From Pseudomonas fluorescens (GTDB lineage: Bacteria; Pseudomonadota; Gammaproteobacteria; Pseudomonadales; Pseudomonadaceae), in NCBI RefSeq assembly GCF_902497855.1, contig NZ_CABVHU010000025.1, positions 1-64,000 on the forward strand: DNA of 64,000 nucleotides, given 5' to 3'. Below, in pieces: positions 1 to 9,020 of the stretch; positions within the stretch are counted from its first letter, which is position 1; the number at the start of each line of letters is the position of its first letter. Under the pieces are notes generated by a model. That model did no database searches and was not told where the DNA came from. It was given only the letters and a program-made list of their open reading frames with translations. The translations under genes were made by a program, and so were the position numbers.

Positions 1-560
1 GCAGCTATGGCCAAGGTCTGCAGAAGTTGCTTTCTCATTCGGGCATCGAACACCTGGCCGGTAGCCCGCAGGCAGGGAATCAGGCCCAGCCGCAATTGTT
101 CAAGGCGGATGTCAGCCTGTTGCTCGATGGCGACGAAGTGCTGCAGGAAGAAGTGTTCGGCCCGACCACGGTGTTCGTCGAGGTCGCGGACCAGGCGCAA
201 CTGAGTGCCGCGTTGAATGGCCTGCATGGGCAGTTGACGGCGACCATCATCGGCGAATCGGCGGACTTCGAACAGTTCGGCGAGCTGACGGCGTTGCTGG
301 AACAGAAGGTCGGGCGGATCCTGCTCAACGGTTATCCGACCGGTGTGGAGGTCTGCGATTCGATGGTCCACGGCGGGCCGTATCCGGCGACGTCCGATGC
401 CCGCGGAACGTCGGTGGGTACCTTGGCGATCGACCGCTTCCTGCGGCCGGTGTGTTTCCAGAACTACCCCGACAGCCTGCTGCCTGAAGCGTTGAAGAAT
501 GCCAATCCGCTGCAGATCCAGCGACTGGTCGACGGCCAACCCTCCCGCGAGGCCCTCTAA
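1..560 (+). CDS. Aldehyde dehydrogenase, C-terminal part (probable alpha-ketoglutarate semialdehyde dehydrogenase)
   Basis: The gene enters from the left edge; the reading frame is set by base 3 and about 185 codons are present. The translation carries the C-terminal landmarks of NAD(P)-dependent aldehyde dehydrogenases: EEVFGPTTVF (the conserved E-x-F-G-P block that binds the cofactor ribose) and RILLNGYPTGVEV followed by the HGGPYPATSD segment near the oligomerisation tail. The long tail after that block and the wording of these motifs resemble the 2,5-dioxovalerate (alpha-ketoglutarate semialdehyde) dehydrogenase branch, which oxidises the semialdehyde to 2-oxoglutarate in sugar-acid and hydroxyproline catabolism. 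The catalytic Cys and Glu lie outside the window, so the substrate assignment is inference. A REP palindrome follows the stop codon immediately. Confidence 0.85.
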   Translation, partial: SYGQGLQKLLSHSGIEHLAGSPQAGNQAQPQLFKADVSLLLDGDEVLQEEVFGPTTVFVEVADQAQLSAALNGLHGQLTATIIGESADFEQFGELTALLEQKVGRILLNGYPTGVEVCDSMVHGGPYPATSDARGTSVGTLAIDRFLRPVCFQNYPDSLLPEALKNANPLQIQRLVDGQPSREAL

Positions 561-576
561 CCGCTAAACACACCCC

Positions 577-670
577 CCTGTAGGAGCTGGCTTGCCAGCG
601 AAAGCGTCCGTTCAGTGACAACGATGTCGACTGATCCACCGCCTTCGCCAGCAAGCCGGCTCCTACAGGG
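577..670. repeat. REP palindrome pair
   Basis: Two inverted REP half-sites face each other: CCTGTAGGAGCTGGCTTGCC at the left and its near reverse complement ending GGCTCCTACAGGG at the right, separated by about 45 bases. The pair sits just after the aldehyde dehydrogenase stop. The same unit recurs throughout the window. Confidence 0.9.
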
Positions 671-759
671 GGGGCATTGTGTGGGAGTTTTTGGGTCGGC
701 GCAGGCCCGTGCCCACATTGAGCTATCATTGCGTCTTTCCTATTCAAAGATCGACTGCC

Positions 760-1056
760 ATGACTGCCTCAACCGACACCTTGCTCAGCGCCCTCGAACA
801 CTGCGACATGCTGGAAATCGACGGGCTGCACGCCTTCGATTTCTCCCTCGATGAAGATGACAACCTGCACATCGAATGCATGGACGGCCGCGCGCTCAAA
901 CGCTGGGCGTTCAGCATGGCGCAGATCGCGGCAGCGACGTTCGACCCGGATTTGAAGAGCTGGATCATTACCGGTGATTCCGGCGAGCACCGGTTGGTAC
1001 CGATGGACGCGTTCGGCGGCGGAGACGACCAGGACGAGACCAATGAGGATGCGTAA
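760..1056 (+). CDS. Small conserved cytoplasmic protein (DUF5629-like)
   Basis: A 98-residue acidic protein with no signal peptide or membrane segment. Its sequence (MLEIDGLHAFDF, IECMDGRALKRWAFS, WIITGDSGEHRLVP) is the kind of short beta-rich protein annotated in Pseudomonas as DUF5629; that family name is recalled, not searched. I place the start at the ATG at 760 because the protein reads naturally from there; an in-frame ATG at 679 would add 27 residues encoded by sequence next to the REP element. The stop overlaps the start of the downstream lactonase gene by 14 bases, so the two are probably co-transcribed. Function unknown. Confidence 0.75.
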   Translation: MTASTDTLLSALEHCDMLEIDGLHAFDFSLDEDDNLHIECMDGRALKRWAFSMAQIAAATFDPDLKSWIITGDSGEHRLVPMDAFGGGDDQDETNEDA

Positions 1057-2218
1057 TCTCTGGCCGCTGTTGATCGCCGGCAGCGTTGGCGCGATGGGCG
1101 TACAGACCGCGACGGCTGATGATTATCAGCTGCTGGTCGGTTCTTACACCGCCGGCCAGAGCCAAGGGATTTATCGCCTGAAGTTCGACAGTTCCACCGG
1201 GCAGATCGACGCCAGACCCTTGCAAGTGGTCAACAGCGAAAACCCGTCCTGGCTGACCCTGTCCAGGGATCAGCGCCGATTGTTCGTGGTCAACGAAAAC
1301 GGCCCGGGGCAGGCTGATCCGGTAGGGCGCGTCAGCAGTTATGCGATCGATCCCGAAACCCATGAACTGAGCCTGATCAATCAGGTGCAGAGCCTGGGCA
1401 ACGAGCCGACGCACTCGAGCCTCAGCGGCGAGGCCAGTCACCTGTTTGTCAGCAACTACTCGGTGGCCGAAGATCCGGGCGGCACCCTGGCGGTGTTGCC
1501 GGTGGGTGCCGACGGCAAGCTCCAGCCCGTGGTGCAAATGAGCAGTCATCCCGCCAGCCGGGTCAATCCCGAGCGGCAGATGTCGGCCCATGTGCATTCG
1601 ACCCTCTCATCGCCAGACGGCCGCTACGTGTTTTCCAATGACCTGGGAGCGGACCGGATTTTTGTCTATCGCTTCGACCCCAAGGCCAATCCGGACCTGC
1701 CATTGACTGCGGCCAAACCGGCCTCGGTCCAGTTGCCTCCCGGCAGCGGGCCACGGCACCTGCTGTTCAGCGCCGATGGCCAACACGCGTGGCTGACCAT
1801 GGAAATGAGCGCGCAGGTGGCGGTGTTCGATTACCGGGACGGCCGGCTGGAACAGACGCAAATGGTCGACCTGGCGGCGGGCCAGCCCGTGTCGGACAAG
1901 GCAGCGGCGGCGCTGCATGCTTCGGCCGATGGCAAGTTCCTCTACGTCAGCAACCGTGGCACCGCCAATCAGTTGCTGGTGTTCGCCATCGACCCTGCGA
2001 CGGGCCACCTCAAGGAGCTGCAGCGGCGCTCCGTGGAAGGCGATCATCCGCGCGAATTCAGCCTCGATCCGAGTGGCAAGTTCCTGTTGATCGCCAACCA
2101 GAAGAGCAACCAGATTGTGGTCCTCGAGCGCGATGCCAAGACCGGCCTGCTGGGTAAAACCGTGCAGAAACTGCCGATGGATGCCCCGAGCGACCTCAGG
2201 TTCCTGGTGCGTCAATAG
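1043..2218 (+). CDS. Exported lactonase-family seven-bladed beta-propeller protein
   Basis: About 391 residues from the ATG at 1043 (a second ATG six bases on is possible). The N-terminus is a typical Sec signal peptide (basic MRMR, hydrophobic LWPLLIAG core, cleavage near TATA-DD), so the mature protein is periplasmic. It then begins YQLLVGSYT, the hallmark opening of the 6-phosphogluconolactonase-like (YbhE/Pgl) propeller family, and contains repeated blade strands such as SRDQRRLFVVNE, SPDGRYVFSNDLG, SADGKFLYVSNRG and DPSGKFLLIANQ. The family includes lactonases acting on sugar lactones, but an exported member need not be a 6-phosphogluconolactonase; the physiological substrate cannot be read here. 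It overlaps the preceding small gene and is followed by a strong hairpin. Confidence 0.85.
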   Translation: MRMRNLWPLLIAGSVGAMGVQTATADDYQLLVGSYTAGQSQGIYRLKFDSSTGQIDARPLQVVNSENPSWLTLSRDQRRLFVVNENGPGQADPVGRVSSYAIDPETHELSLINQVQSLGNEPTHSSLSGEASHLFVSNYSVAEDPGGTLAVLPVGADGKLQPVVQMSSHPASRVNPERQMSAHVHSTLSSPDGRYVFSNDLGADRIFVYRFDPKANPDLPLTAAKPASVQLPPGSGPRHLLFSADGQHAWLTMEMSAQVAVFDYRDGRLEQTQMVDLAAGQPVSDKAAAALHASADGKFLYVSNRGTANQLLVFAIDPATGHLKELQRRSVEGDHPREFSLDPSGKFLLIANQKSNQIVVLERDAKTGLLGKTVQKLPMDAPSDLRFLVRQ

Positions 2219-2221
2219 GCC

Positions 2222-2246
2222 GCAGGCCCCGGTTGATGGGGCCTGC
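2222..2246 (+). terminator. Probable terminator hairpin after lactonase gene
   Basis: A perfect 9-bp stem (GCAGGCCCC / GGGGCCTGC) with a 7-base loop starts 3 bases after the lactonase stop. The 3' side is pyrimidine-rich (ACCCTTCTATT) rather than a clean T run, so termination efficiency is uncertain. Confidence 0.55.
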
Positions 2247-2373
2247 ACCCTTCTATTAATGACGCTGATATCTGCTACTGCTACAAAAGATTTCAAGGTG
2301 CCAACCTCGAAGGTTAAGTTTGCTCCACGGCCCCACCGGGCAAGCAAGCCTACTGACTTCGAGGACTACCGCC

Positions 2374-2553
2374 ATGAACTTCAATCTCTTCTCCGTGATC
2401 GCCGCATCCGCCATCTCCGCCACCGTGGCGCTGCCAGTCAGCGCCAACGTTGAAATCAGCGACAAAAAATCCCATGCCCAGAGCTACACCCAGAAATACC
2501 TGCAGCAGAGCGCCAATTTCTACGCCGCCCTGGATCACAAAAGCCAACACTGA
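2374..2553 (+). CDS. Small exported protein of unknown function
   Basis: A 59-residue protein starting MNFNLFSVIAASAISATVAL, with a clear Sec signal peptide cleaved probably after VSA. The mature part is a hydrophilic peptide of about 35 residues rich in Ser, Gln and Lys with no cysteine. The ATG at 2374 is preferred over 2320 because it begins the signal peptide directly. Short exported peptides of this shape are common between housekeeping genes in Pseudomonas, but I do not recognise a family. A long inverted repeat follows about 20 bases after the stop. Confidence 0.6.
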   Translation: MNFNLFSVIAASAISATVALPVSANVEISDKKSHAQSYTQKYLQQSANFYAALDHKSQH

Positions 2554-2573
2554 AAGCTGAACCCTGCACACTT

Positions 2574-2646
2574 TATGCAGGAGCGAAATCACTTGCCGCT
2601 CGACCGCCCGGGTCGAAAGGCCATGAAGTGATGTCGCTCCTGCATA
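2574..2646. repeat. Long inverted repeat (21-bp arms)
   Basis: Arms at 2574-2594 and 2626-2646 are complementary over 21 bases with one mismatch (core GCAGGAGCGA / TCGCTCCTGC). The loop holds a second small palindrome, CGACC-GCCCG-GGTCG. It could fold into a cruciform or a strong transcript hairpin. The rest of the 2554-2877 gap shows no gene; it holds GCGCTGCAGCGCTGCGCGCG at about 2712-2732 and is otherwise unremarkable. Confidence 0.8.
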
Positions 2647-2877
2647 ACGCGTTTACGCCGCATCATTGTCCATTTCTCCATCCCCATTCCTTTGCTGCCC
2701 AGCCCATGAACAAGCGCTGCAGCGCTGCGCGCGGACGCTTGATAGGTTTTATTGAAGACCGGGATAGACGGGCTTAATGATCAACGAAGCTGATGTTCAC
2801 TATGGATAACCCTGAGTGGTTGTCACGACTTTTTTGATCGATTCTGTGGGCATCGAAACATGCCTGCGGAGAACATC

Positions 2878-3090
2878 ATGGCCAGCACAATCCTCACTTC
2901 TGCCAAGCGCGGCGCCTATGTGGCGATCGGTCTCTACCTGGCCATGGTCCTGGTGTTCAGCCTTTCTCCTCAGTCGCTTCAAACCATCGAAGCGCCGATT
3001 CAAGTCGCTCATCCCGGCATCCAGTTTGAACACCGTGCGCAAAACGCGGCGGTCGATCAGGCTCAGATCGCGGGGATCGCTGGCGCATGA
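2878..3090 (+). CDS. Small single-pass membrane protein of unknown function
   Basis: A 70-residue protein beginning MASTILTSAKRGAYVAIGLY with one hydrophobic segment (about residues 11-27, AYVAIGLYLAMVLVFSL), followed by a polar C-terminal region. I chose the ATG at 2878 because a GGAG stands about 7 bases upstream; an ATG at 2860 would add six residues. The stop TGA overlaps the ATG of the next small gene (ATGA at 3087), so the two are translationally coupled. No family recognised. Confidence 0.55.
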   Translation: MASTILTSAKRGAYVAIGLYLAMVLVFSLSPQSLQTIEAPIQVAHPGIQFEHRAQNAAVDQAQIAGIAGA

Positions 3091-3344
3091 AAGGGTACAG
3101 ACTTTGGGTCATCGCCTTCCTGGCGTTCATGACCAATGGATCATCCCTGCTGGGGATCGGGCATGCTTCGGCGGGATCGGTGGCGCGGGCCATCGAAGCC
3201 AATCACAATCTTGCACGCAACATCGAGACCGCAAAAGCCCTGGGGCTGCTGGCCGGCAATCCGCCGATCAAGCGCCAGGAAGGATTTTTCGGACCCTTTC
3301 ACGTGGATTGCTCGGTGATTGAGATGTGCGAAGTGTTGGCCTGA
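3087..3344 (+). CDS. Small exported protein of unknown function
   Basis: An 85-residue protein with an N-terminal signal peptide (MKGYRLWVIAFLAFMTNGSS, hydrophobic core, possible cleavage near HASA). The mature part is short and ends with two cysteines (VDCSVIEMCEV) that could form a disulfide in the periplasm. Its start overlaps the stop of the upstream membrane peptide by four bases, suggesting a two-gene unit. I do not recognise the family. A REP pair lies directly downstream. Confidence 0.55.
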   Translation: MKGYRLWVIAFLAFMTNGSSLLGIGHASAGSVARAIEANHNLARNIETAKALGLLAGNPPIKRQEGFFGPFHVDCSVIEMCEVLA

Positions 3345-3366
3345 AAATTCCAGACAACCCCCCATC

Positions 3367-3456
3367 CCCTGTAGGAGCCGGCTTGCCGGCGAAGGCGGCC
3401 TCAAGCCTTGCATCACCCTTGCAGACGCCTTCGCCGGCAAGCCGGCTCCTACAGGG
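3367..3456. repeat. REP palindrome pair
   Basis: Half-sites CCTGTAGGAGCCGGCTTGCC and GGCAAGCCGGCTCCTACAGG face each other between the convergent ends of the small exported protein gene and the glutathione S-transferase gene. Confidence 0.9.
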
Positions 3457-3463
3457 TCCGTGT

Positions 3464-4060
3464 TTACTTTGCCATCACTGATGTGAACAGGTCTGACTCC
3501 AGAAACCGCTGCAACCAGCCCTGCAAACGCAAGTAGGGCGTCTGCGCAAACCACTCCCGATCGACATGGGCGAATTGCCGCACGAAGGGCATCAGCGCCA
3601 CATCCGCCAGACTGGGATGGTTCGCCAGCAAATACTCACGGCCCTGCAGCAGCTCATCGAGCTGACGCAAAAACACTTCACCCTCGGCGCGATAGATCGC
3701 CATCGGCTGCTCGGGATAACGCTCGGCGTATTTGTAGCGATCGAGCTGCAGCTTGAATACCTGATCGTTCGCTTCGATCAGCTCGGCGATGCGTTGCTGC
3801 CCGACAGGGTCATCCTTGAGCAACCAATCCTGCGGATCGTTCTGCGCCAGGGCCCAGCGCATGATCGACAGGCTTTCATCGATCACCTGGCCGTCGACGC
3901 TCAACACCGGCACCGTGCCCTTGCTCGACAACGCGAGCATCTCGGCGGGTTTGGCCTTCAGGCTGACCTCGACAATGTCCACGACAACCCCGCTATAGCG
4001 CAGGGCCATGCGCGCCCGCATGGCATAGGGACAGCGGCGGAACGAATACAGGGTATTCAT
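3464..4060 (-). CDS. Glutathione S-transferase family protein
   Basis: A 198-residue cytoplasmic protein with the two-domain GST layout. Residues 1-80 are a thioredoxin-like domain beginning LYSFRRCPYAMRARMALRYS, with the CPYAMR active-site region and the cis-proline/glutathione-binding motif GTVPVL followed by the ES-x-x-I segment (VIDESLSIMRWA). The remainder is the all-alpha domain with LADVALMPFVRQF, matching the N-capping motif region of GSTs. The CPYA arrangement resembles Omega/glutaredoxin-like GSTs, which often do thiol exchange rather than conjugation; that is family knowledge, not shown here. It overlaps the stop of sbcC by four bases (ATGA at 4057-4060), so it is the last gene of an sbcD-sbcC-GST unit. 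Confidence 0.85.
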   Translation of the reverse strand: MNTLYSFRRCPYAMRARMALRYSGVVVDIVEVSLKAKPAEMLALSSKGTVPVLSVDGQVIDESLSIMRWALAQNDPQDWLLKDDPVGQQRIAELIEANDQVFKLQLDRYKYAERYPEQPMAIYRAEGEVFLRQLDELLQGREYLLANHPSLADVALMPFVRQFAHVDREWFAQTPYLRLQGWLQRFLESDLFTSVMAK

Positions 4061-7000
4061 TTCACCTCCAGGGTGCTCAAGCCGTTGCCCTGGCGGCGGA
4101 CCTGAATCTGCACCGGAATGCGCTCGTGCATTTCCTGGACGTGGGAGATCACCGCGACCTTGCGCCCCTGGGCCTGCAAGCCGTCGAGGGCGTCCATGGC
4201 CAGTTGCAGGGATTCCGGATCGAGACTGCCGAAGCCTTCATCGATGAACAGCGATTCGATTTTCAGCGTGCTCGAGGCCATCGATGCCAGGCCCAATGCC
4301 AATGCCAGCGAAACCAGGAACGTCTCGCCGCCGGACAACGAATGCACCGAACGCAGTTCGTCACCCATCTCGGTGTCCATCACCAGCAATCCCAACATGC
4401 TGCCGCCGCGTTTCAGGCGATAGCGGCGCACCAGTTGGCGCAATTGGACGTTGGCATGATGCACCAGCAGGTCGAGGTTGTAGGCCTGGGCGATCTTGCG
4501 GAAGGTGTCGCCGGTGGCCGAGCCGATCAGGGCATTCAAGCGGGCCCAGCGCTGATATTCGGTATAGGCGTCGGCGATCTGCTGGGCCAGGGCCTGATTG
4601 GCGTTCTGCCGGCGTTGATCCTCGGCCTGTTCGGCGCGCAGTTCGGCGCACTGCTGTTCGCTGGCGGCCGCCAGGCTTTGCAGTTCGGCAAGCGCCGTGG
4701 CCAGTTGCTCGGCGTCGAGATTGCCATTGTGCTGCGCCTGATGGGCCAGCAGCCGCTGATTGCGCTCCTGCAGCAGGACATTGGCCTGCTCGATGGCTTT
4801 TTCGCTTTGTTGTAACTGCTGGCGCAGTTCGCTGACCTGCAGGTCATCGACGTTCAACAGGTTTTCCAGGCCGCCATCATCCAGTTCCGGGTGCAAGGCG
4901 CGCCAGTCGGCGATCTTGCCGCCCAGATCGCGATCTTCGGTTTGCAGCGCGAGCAGGCGTTGCTGCTGTGCCTTGAGCTCGGCGGCCAGTTGCACCAGTC
5001 CCGTGCGCACGCCTTGCAGTTCCTGGCTGGCCGTTGCTTCGCCAGTGCGCGCCTGTTCCACAGCCTGGTCGAGTTGCTGTTGCCACTGCTCGGCGCTGGT
5101 ATGTTGGCCGAGCAATTGCGCCAGTTTCTGCTGGCAAGCCTGTTGCTGCTCTTTGATGACCGTGAATTGCTGCTGCGCGGTTTCCAGTTGCTGGACGCGG
5201 GTGAGCTGGCGATCTTGCTCTTTTTCCAGCGTCTGCTGGCGCAGTTGCTGTTCGCCAAGTTCGTCGCGCTGCTGATCGAGTTGTGCCAGGCGCTGGGCGA
5301 TCTGCTGGTCGAGCTGCATGAAGGTCGCAGCGGGCTCGTTGCGCAAGGCTTCCAGCGTTTCGGCCGGGAGCAGGGTGCTGAATGCCGCCAGCTCTTCGTC
5401 CAGACGCTGGCGATCACTGCGCAATGCCTGTTGCTGATGACTCAGGTGCTGGGTCGCCTGCTGGCTCGCCGTTTCGGCGCTGCGCAACTGCTGTTGCAGG
5501 CGCGCGGCATCCTGTTGCAGGGTGAGCAGGGCGGATTGGCGCTGTTCGTCCTGGCTGATGCTTTGGTTCAGCTGACTGTTTTGCTGGGCCAGCCAGGCAT
5601 CGCGTTTGAGCCTGTCCTGAGCCAGCAACTGTGCTGAGAGCGGATGCGCTTCGAGGCTGGGCGTCAGGCTCTGTTGCTGCGCGCCGAGCTGCTCCTGCTG
5701 TTGCAGAAACTCCCGTTGCTGGGCGATCAGGCCACCGACTTCAGCGCGCAGGTCGGTGAGTTTTTCCTTGAGCAGGTCGACCGCTTTCTGGGCGTTGGCC
5801 TGTTCACTGTCATCGTGCCGACCGAGACTTTGCAACAAGGCTTCGGGCTGATGGTAAGGATGATCAGGGCTGCCGCACACCGGGCAAGGCTGATCGTCCT
5901 GCAGTTGCTCGCGCAATTCTTCAACGCTGGCACTGCGGGCCAGACGCTGGCGTTCCAGCAGTTCGCGGGTGACGGTCAGGGTCTGTTCGGCGACCGTCAA
6001 TTGGTTTTTGGTGTGCACGCCGTCCTGGGTCAGGCGCTCGCGTTCTTGCTGCGCGGTTGACTGGCGCTGTTGCAGCTCGGCGGCACGCTTGTCGAGTTCC
6101 TGCTGGCTGGCCCACAGCCGTGTCAGCTCTTCAAATGCCCGCAGTTGCTTGCGGTTGTCCTGCAGCAGGTTGCCCAGCAGCTGAATCTGCTCCGCCACGG
6201 CTTCCGGCTCGGCGCCGGCTTCTTTGTACAGCACTTCCAGATGCTGCTTTTGCGCCGCCAGCGCCTCGGCGGCGCGGGTGGCGCTCTGTTCCAGGGCGGC
6301 CAGTTCGGCCTGGCCCTGGATCAGGCGATTGCCCACCAGCATCAGCTGCTGCAAACGGTCGCGCCAGGCGTTCCAGGCTTCGCTCAGCGGTGCCAGGTGG
6401 GTGCTTTGTTCAAGCTCCCCGGCGATTCGCTGCAGACGTGCGGCTACCTGCTGTTGTTGCTCGAGCAAGCCCTGGATCCGTTGCTGCCCTTGGGTGCAGG
6501 CCAGTTCTGCCTGTTGCTTGAGGTCTGCACGCTGAGCGGCTTCCCTGTCCAGGCGGGCGAGGGCGCTTTGCTCTTCAAAAGCCTGGCGCAGCAGCGGCGC
6601 GCAGGCGCTGTGCTGGTGTTGGGCTTCGATCAGCGCGGTTTGCGCCGCCGCCAGGCCGAGTTCGAGTTGCGCCTGACGTTCGCTCAGCTCGGCTTGCTGG
6701 CGGGTGTGCTGTTCAATCTGCGCAGCCAGCGGCGTGAGCTGGGCGCTGAGTTCGGCCTTGCGCGCGAACTGGTGCCGTTGCGGCGCCAGTTGCTCCAGCC
6801 GGGACAATGTCAGGCGTTGGCCAGCCAGGCTGTGCCAATGCTGTTGGGCGCCGGTCAGTTGTTCGGTGGCGCTGAGTTGCGCGTCCTGCAACTGGCGCAG
6901 GTCCTTGAGCCAGGTGTGTTGCAACTCAAGCTGTTTGAGCTGCGCCTGTTGCGTCTTGAGTTGCTGTTGCGCCTGGTTGAATCGCTCATCCAGTTCCGCC

Positions 7001-7698
7001 CGGGCTTGCGGCGCCAGCGGCGTGACGCCGGTGGCCTGGTCCTGCAGCAGCTTGTGGGTTTCGCGGGCTTCCTTGGTTTTGTCGAAGGCGCGGCGACCCA
7101 GGCGGGTGTAGAGCGCGGTGTCGGTGAGTTTTTCCAGAAGCTCGCTGCGTTCGTTGTCGTTCGCCTTGAGGAAGGCACTGAACTCGCTTTGGGCGAGCAG
7201 CACCGCCCGGGTGAACTGCTCGAAGTTCAGGCCCAGCACCGCTTCAAGCTGGTTCTTGAATTCGACTTTCTGGCTGGCCAGCAGCTGATCCTGATCGATG
7301 TCGCGCAAGCTTTGGCGGCTGGCCTGCAGTTTGCCGCCGGCCTTTTCCCGAGCGCGATTGGCTTCCCAGCGTGCACGGTAACGACGGCCGTCAATGCCGA
7401 CGAAATCCACTTCGGCATAACCTTCCCCGGTGCCGCGACGCAGCAGGGTGCGCGGGTCGCCGGTGCCGATTTCGCCATCGGCGTCCGGCGCCTTGGCCGA
7501 CGTCTGCGCATTGCTCAAGCGTGGCACGGCGCCGAACAACGCCAGGCACAAGGCATCGAGCAGGGTACTTTTACCCGCGCCGGTGGGGCCGGTAATCGCG
7601 AACAGACCGGCGCTGGCCAGCGGTTCAGCGGTGAAGTCGATCTCGAACGGCCCAGCCAGCGAGGCGAGGTTCTTCAGGCGGATCGCGAGGATCTTCAT
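4057..7698 (-). CDS. sbcC: SbcC exonuclease subunit (SMC-like ATPase)
   Basis: A 1213-residue Rad50/SbcC protein. The N-terminus has the Walker A GPTGAGKST, the C-terminus has the ABC signature LSGGETFLVSLALALGLAS and Walker B SLFIDEGFGSLDPES, so the ATPase head forms from both ends. Between them lies a very long Gln/Leu-rich coiled coil interrupted by the zinc-hook motif CPVCGSPDHPY. With SbcD it forms the Mre11-Rad50-type nuclease that opens hairpins and processes DNA ends, which is relevant in a genome rich in palindromic REP elements. The gene overlaps sbcD upstream and the GST gene downstream by ATGA junctions. Length is at the upper end for the family. Confidence 0.97.
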   Translation of the reverse strand: MKILAIRLKNLASLAGPFEIDFTAEPLASAGLFAITGPTGAGKSTLLDALCLALFGAVPRLSNAQTSAKAPDADGEIGTGDPRTLLRRGTGEGYAEVDFVGIDGRRYRARWEANRAREKAGGKLQASRQSLRDIDQDQLLASQKVEFKNQLEAVLGLNFEQFTRAVLLAQSEFSAFLKANDNERSELLEKLTDTALYTRLGRRAFDKTKEARETHKLLQDQATGVTPLAPQARAELDERFNQAQQQLKTQQAQLKQLELQHTWLKDLRQLQDAQLSATEQLTGAQQHWHSLAGQRLTLSRLEQLAPQRHQFARKAELSAQLTPLAAQIEQHTRQQAELSERQAQLELGLAAAQTALIEAQHQHSACAPLLRQAFEEQSALARLDREAAQRADLKQQAELACTQGQQRIQGLLEQQQQVAARLQRIAGELEQSTHLAPLSEAWNAWRDRLQQLMLVGNRLIQGQAELAALEQSATRAAEALAAQKQHLEVLYKEAGAEPEAVAEQIQLLGNLLQDNRKQLRAFEELTRLWASQQELDKRAAELQQRQSTAQQERERLTQDGVHTKNQLTVAEQTLTVTRELLERQRLARSASVEELREQLQDDQPCPVCGSPDHPYHQPEALLQSLGRHDDSEQANAQKAVDLLKEKLTDLRAEVGGLIAQQREFLQQQEQLGAQQQSLTPSLEAHPLSAQLLAQDRLKRDAWLAQQNSQLNQSISQDEQRQSALLTLQQDAARLQQQLRSAETASQQATQHLSHQQQALRSDRQRLDEELAAFSTLLPAETLEALRNEPAATFMQLDQQIAQRLAQLDQQRDELGEQQLRQQTLEKEQDRQLTRVQQLETAQQQFTVIKEQQQACQQKLAQLLGQHTSAEQWQQQLDQAVEQARTGEATASQELQGVRTGLVQLAAELKAQQQRLLALQTEDRDLGGKIADWRALHPELDDGGLENLLNVDDLQVSELRQQLQQSEKAIEQANVLLQERNQRLLAHQAQHNGNLDAEQLATALAELQSLAAASEQQCAELRAEQAEDQRRQNANQALAQQIADAYTEYQRWARLNALIGSATGDTFRKIAQAYNLDLLVHHANVQLRQLVRRYRLKRGGSMLGLLVMDTEMGDELRSVHSLSGGETFLVSLALALGLASMASSTLKIESLFIDEGFGSLDPESLQLAMDALDGLQAQGRKVAVISHVQEMHERIPVQIQVRRQGNGLSTLEVK

Positions 7699-8939
7699 GG
7701 TTGTTCGCTCTCCATCTGCACGTCATGCAACAACTCTGCAAAATCCTTCAGCGTTTGCTCATCGACCTCGCTGCCGTAGCTGTCCTGCCACGCGCGGCTG
7801 AACAATTCCTGGGGCGTGAGCTGGTCCAGTTCGACCAGCGTCGTGCCGTCATCGACGCCATCGCGGTTGCCGTTGCCGGCATATTCCGCGGCGATGCGCA
7901 CCAGACGCACGGCTTTGCCTTGCAGGGCGCTTTCGACTTGATGGCGCAGGTCGGGTTGCGGCTCATCCAGGCGCACCCGGACTTCCAGCCAAGGCTGGCG
8001 CTGAATGTCGGCCAGCAAGTCGATGTTTGGCAGGTCGGCCAGTTGCAGCAGAATCTCGGCCAAAGGCGCCGGCCCGATGCGCTGCAGATTCACCGCGCGG
8101 GGAATCAGCTTGGGTTCGACGCTGACCAGGGTTTCACCGTCGAGGATGACGTCGAGAATCTGATGCTGATAACCGATCTCGGAAAACGACAGCGGAATCG
8201 GCGAACCGCTGTAACGGATGCGGTCTTCGGCGTTGACCTTCTGCGGCTTGTGCAAATGCCCGAGGGCGACGTAGCTGATGCTCGGCCCGAACAGGCTGGC
8301 GGGCAGGGCTTCGGCATTGCCGATGATCAGGCTGCGCTCGGAGTCTTCCGACACCGAACCGCCGGCCATGTGCGCGTGACTGATGGCGATCAGCGCCTGG
8401 CCGGGTTTGCGCTTGGCATTGGCGGCTGCGATCAGCCATTCGTGAACCTGGCCGATACCGCGCAGGTAGTTGTCGCCCAGGTGCGCGCCGGTGACTTCGG
8501 CCGGGCGCAGGAACGGCAGCGCCAGGCACCAGGCGACGGTCTTGCCCTTGGCATTCGGTAATGGCAAAAGCAGCCGCTCGGCGTCGAGTTGACCGTCGTC
8601 CAGCCACAGCACCCGCCCCAGGGCATGGGTGCGCAAACGGCGCATCAACGGCGCGGGCAGCTCAATGCGCGAGCCGGAATCGTGGTTGCCGGCGATCATC
8701 ACGATCGTCAGCTTGGGCTGCTGCTCGTGGGCGCTGACGATAAAGTCGTAAAGGCGTTCCTGGGCTTTGACCGGCGGGTTGACCGTGTCAAAGATATCGC
8801 CGGCGATCAGCAGGACGTCGGGCAGGTCCTGCTTGAGCTGGCGCAGCAGCCAGTCGAGGAAACAACCGTGCTCGAAATCGCGATCCTGGCCGTGCAAGTT
8901 CTGCCCGAGGTGCCAGTCGGAGGTGTGAAACAGACGCAA
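7695..8939 (-). CDS. sbcD: SbcD exonuclease subunit (Mre11-like nuclease)
   Basis: A 414-residue calcineurin-like phosphoesterase. The metal-binding motifs appear in order: DWHLGQNLHG (motif I), LLIAGDIFDTVNPP (motif II), IAGNHDSG (motif III), ISHAHMAGG and ALGHLHKPQ (motifs IV-V). These match the SbcD/Mre11 family; the C-terminal part is the capping domain that contacts SbcC. It provides the nuclease activity of the SbcCD complex. The stop codon overlaps the sbcC start by four bases, indicating coupled synthesis of the two subunits. No start ambiguity: MRLFHTSDWHLG is the standard beginning. Confidence 0.96.
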   Translation of the reverse strand: MRLFHTSDWHLGQNLHGQDRDFEHGCFLDWLLRQLKQDLPDVLLIAGDIFDTVNPPVKAQERLYDFIVSAHEQQPKLTIVMIAGNHDSGSRIELPAPLMRRLRTHALGRVLWLDDGQLDAERLLLPLPNAKGKTVAWCLALPFLRPAEVTGAHLGDNYLRGIGQVHEWLIAAANAKRKPGQALIAISHAHMAGGSVSEDSERSLIIGNAEALPASLFGPSISYVALGHLHKPQKVNAEDRIRYSGSPIPLSFSEIGYQHQILDVILDGETLVSVEPKLIPRAVNLQRIGPAPLAEILLQLADLPNIDLLADIQRQPWLEVRVRLDEPQPDLRHQVESALQGKAVRLVRIAAEYAGNGNRDGVDDGTTLVELDQLTPQELFSRAWQDSYGSEVDEQTLKDFAELLHDVQMESEQP

Positions 8940-9020
8940 GGCGAACTCCGTGGGAAATAAGGTAATGGCCGCGAGGAAAATGATGGCGGCGAAAGGGGAG
9001 AGAGTTTACTGGCAAACAGC

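Noticed and set aside
2647..2877. GC-rich palindromic stretch near 2712-2732 considered as a small RNA or tRNA
   Set aside because: No cloverleaf, promoter or terminator pattern could be made to fit.
6070..7779. A 569-codon open frame on the plus strand opposite sbcC
   Set aside because: Leu/Gln/Ala-rich shadow of the coiled-coil coding sequence; sbcC on the other strand has all family motifs.
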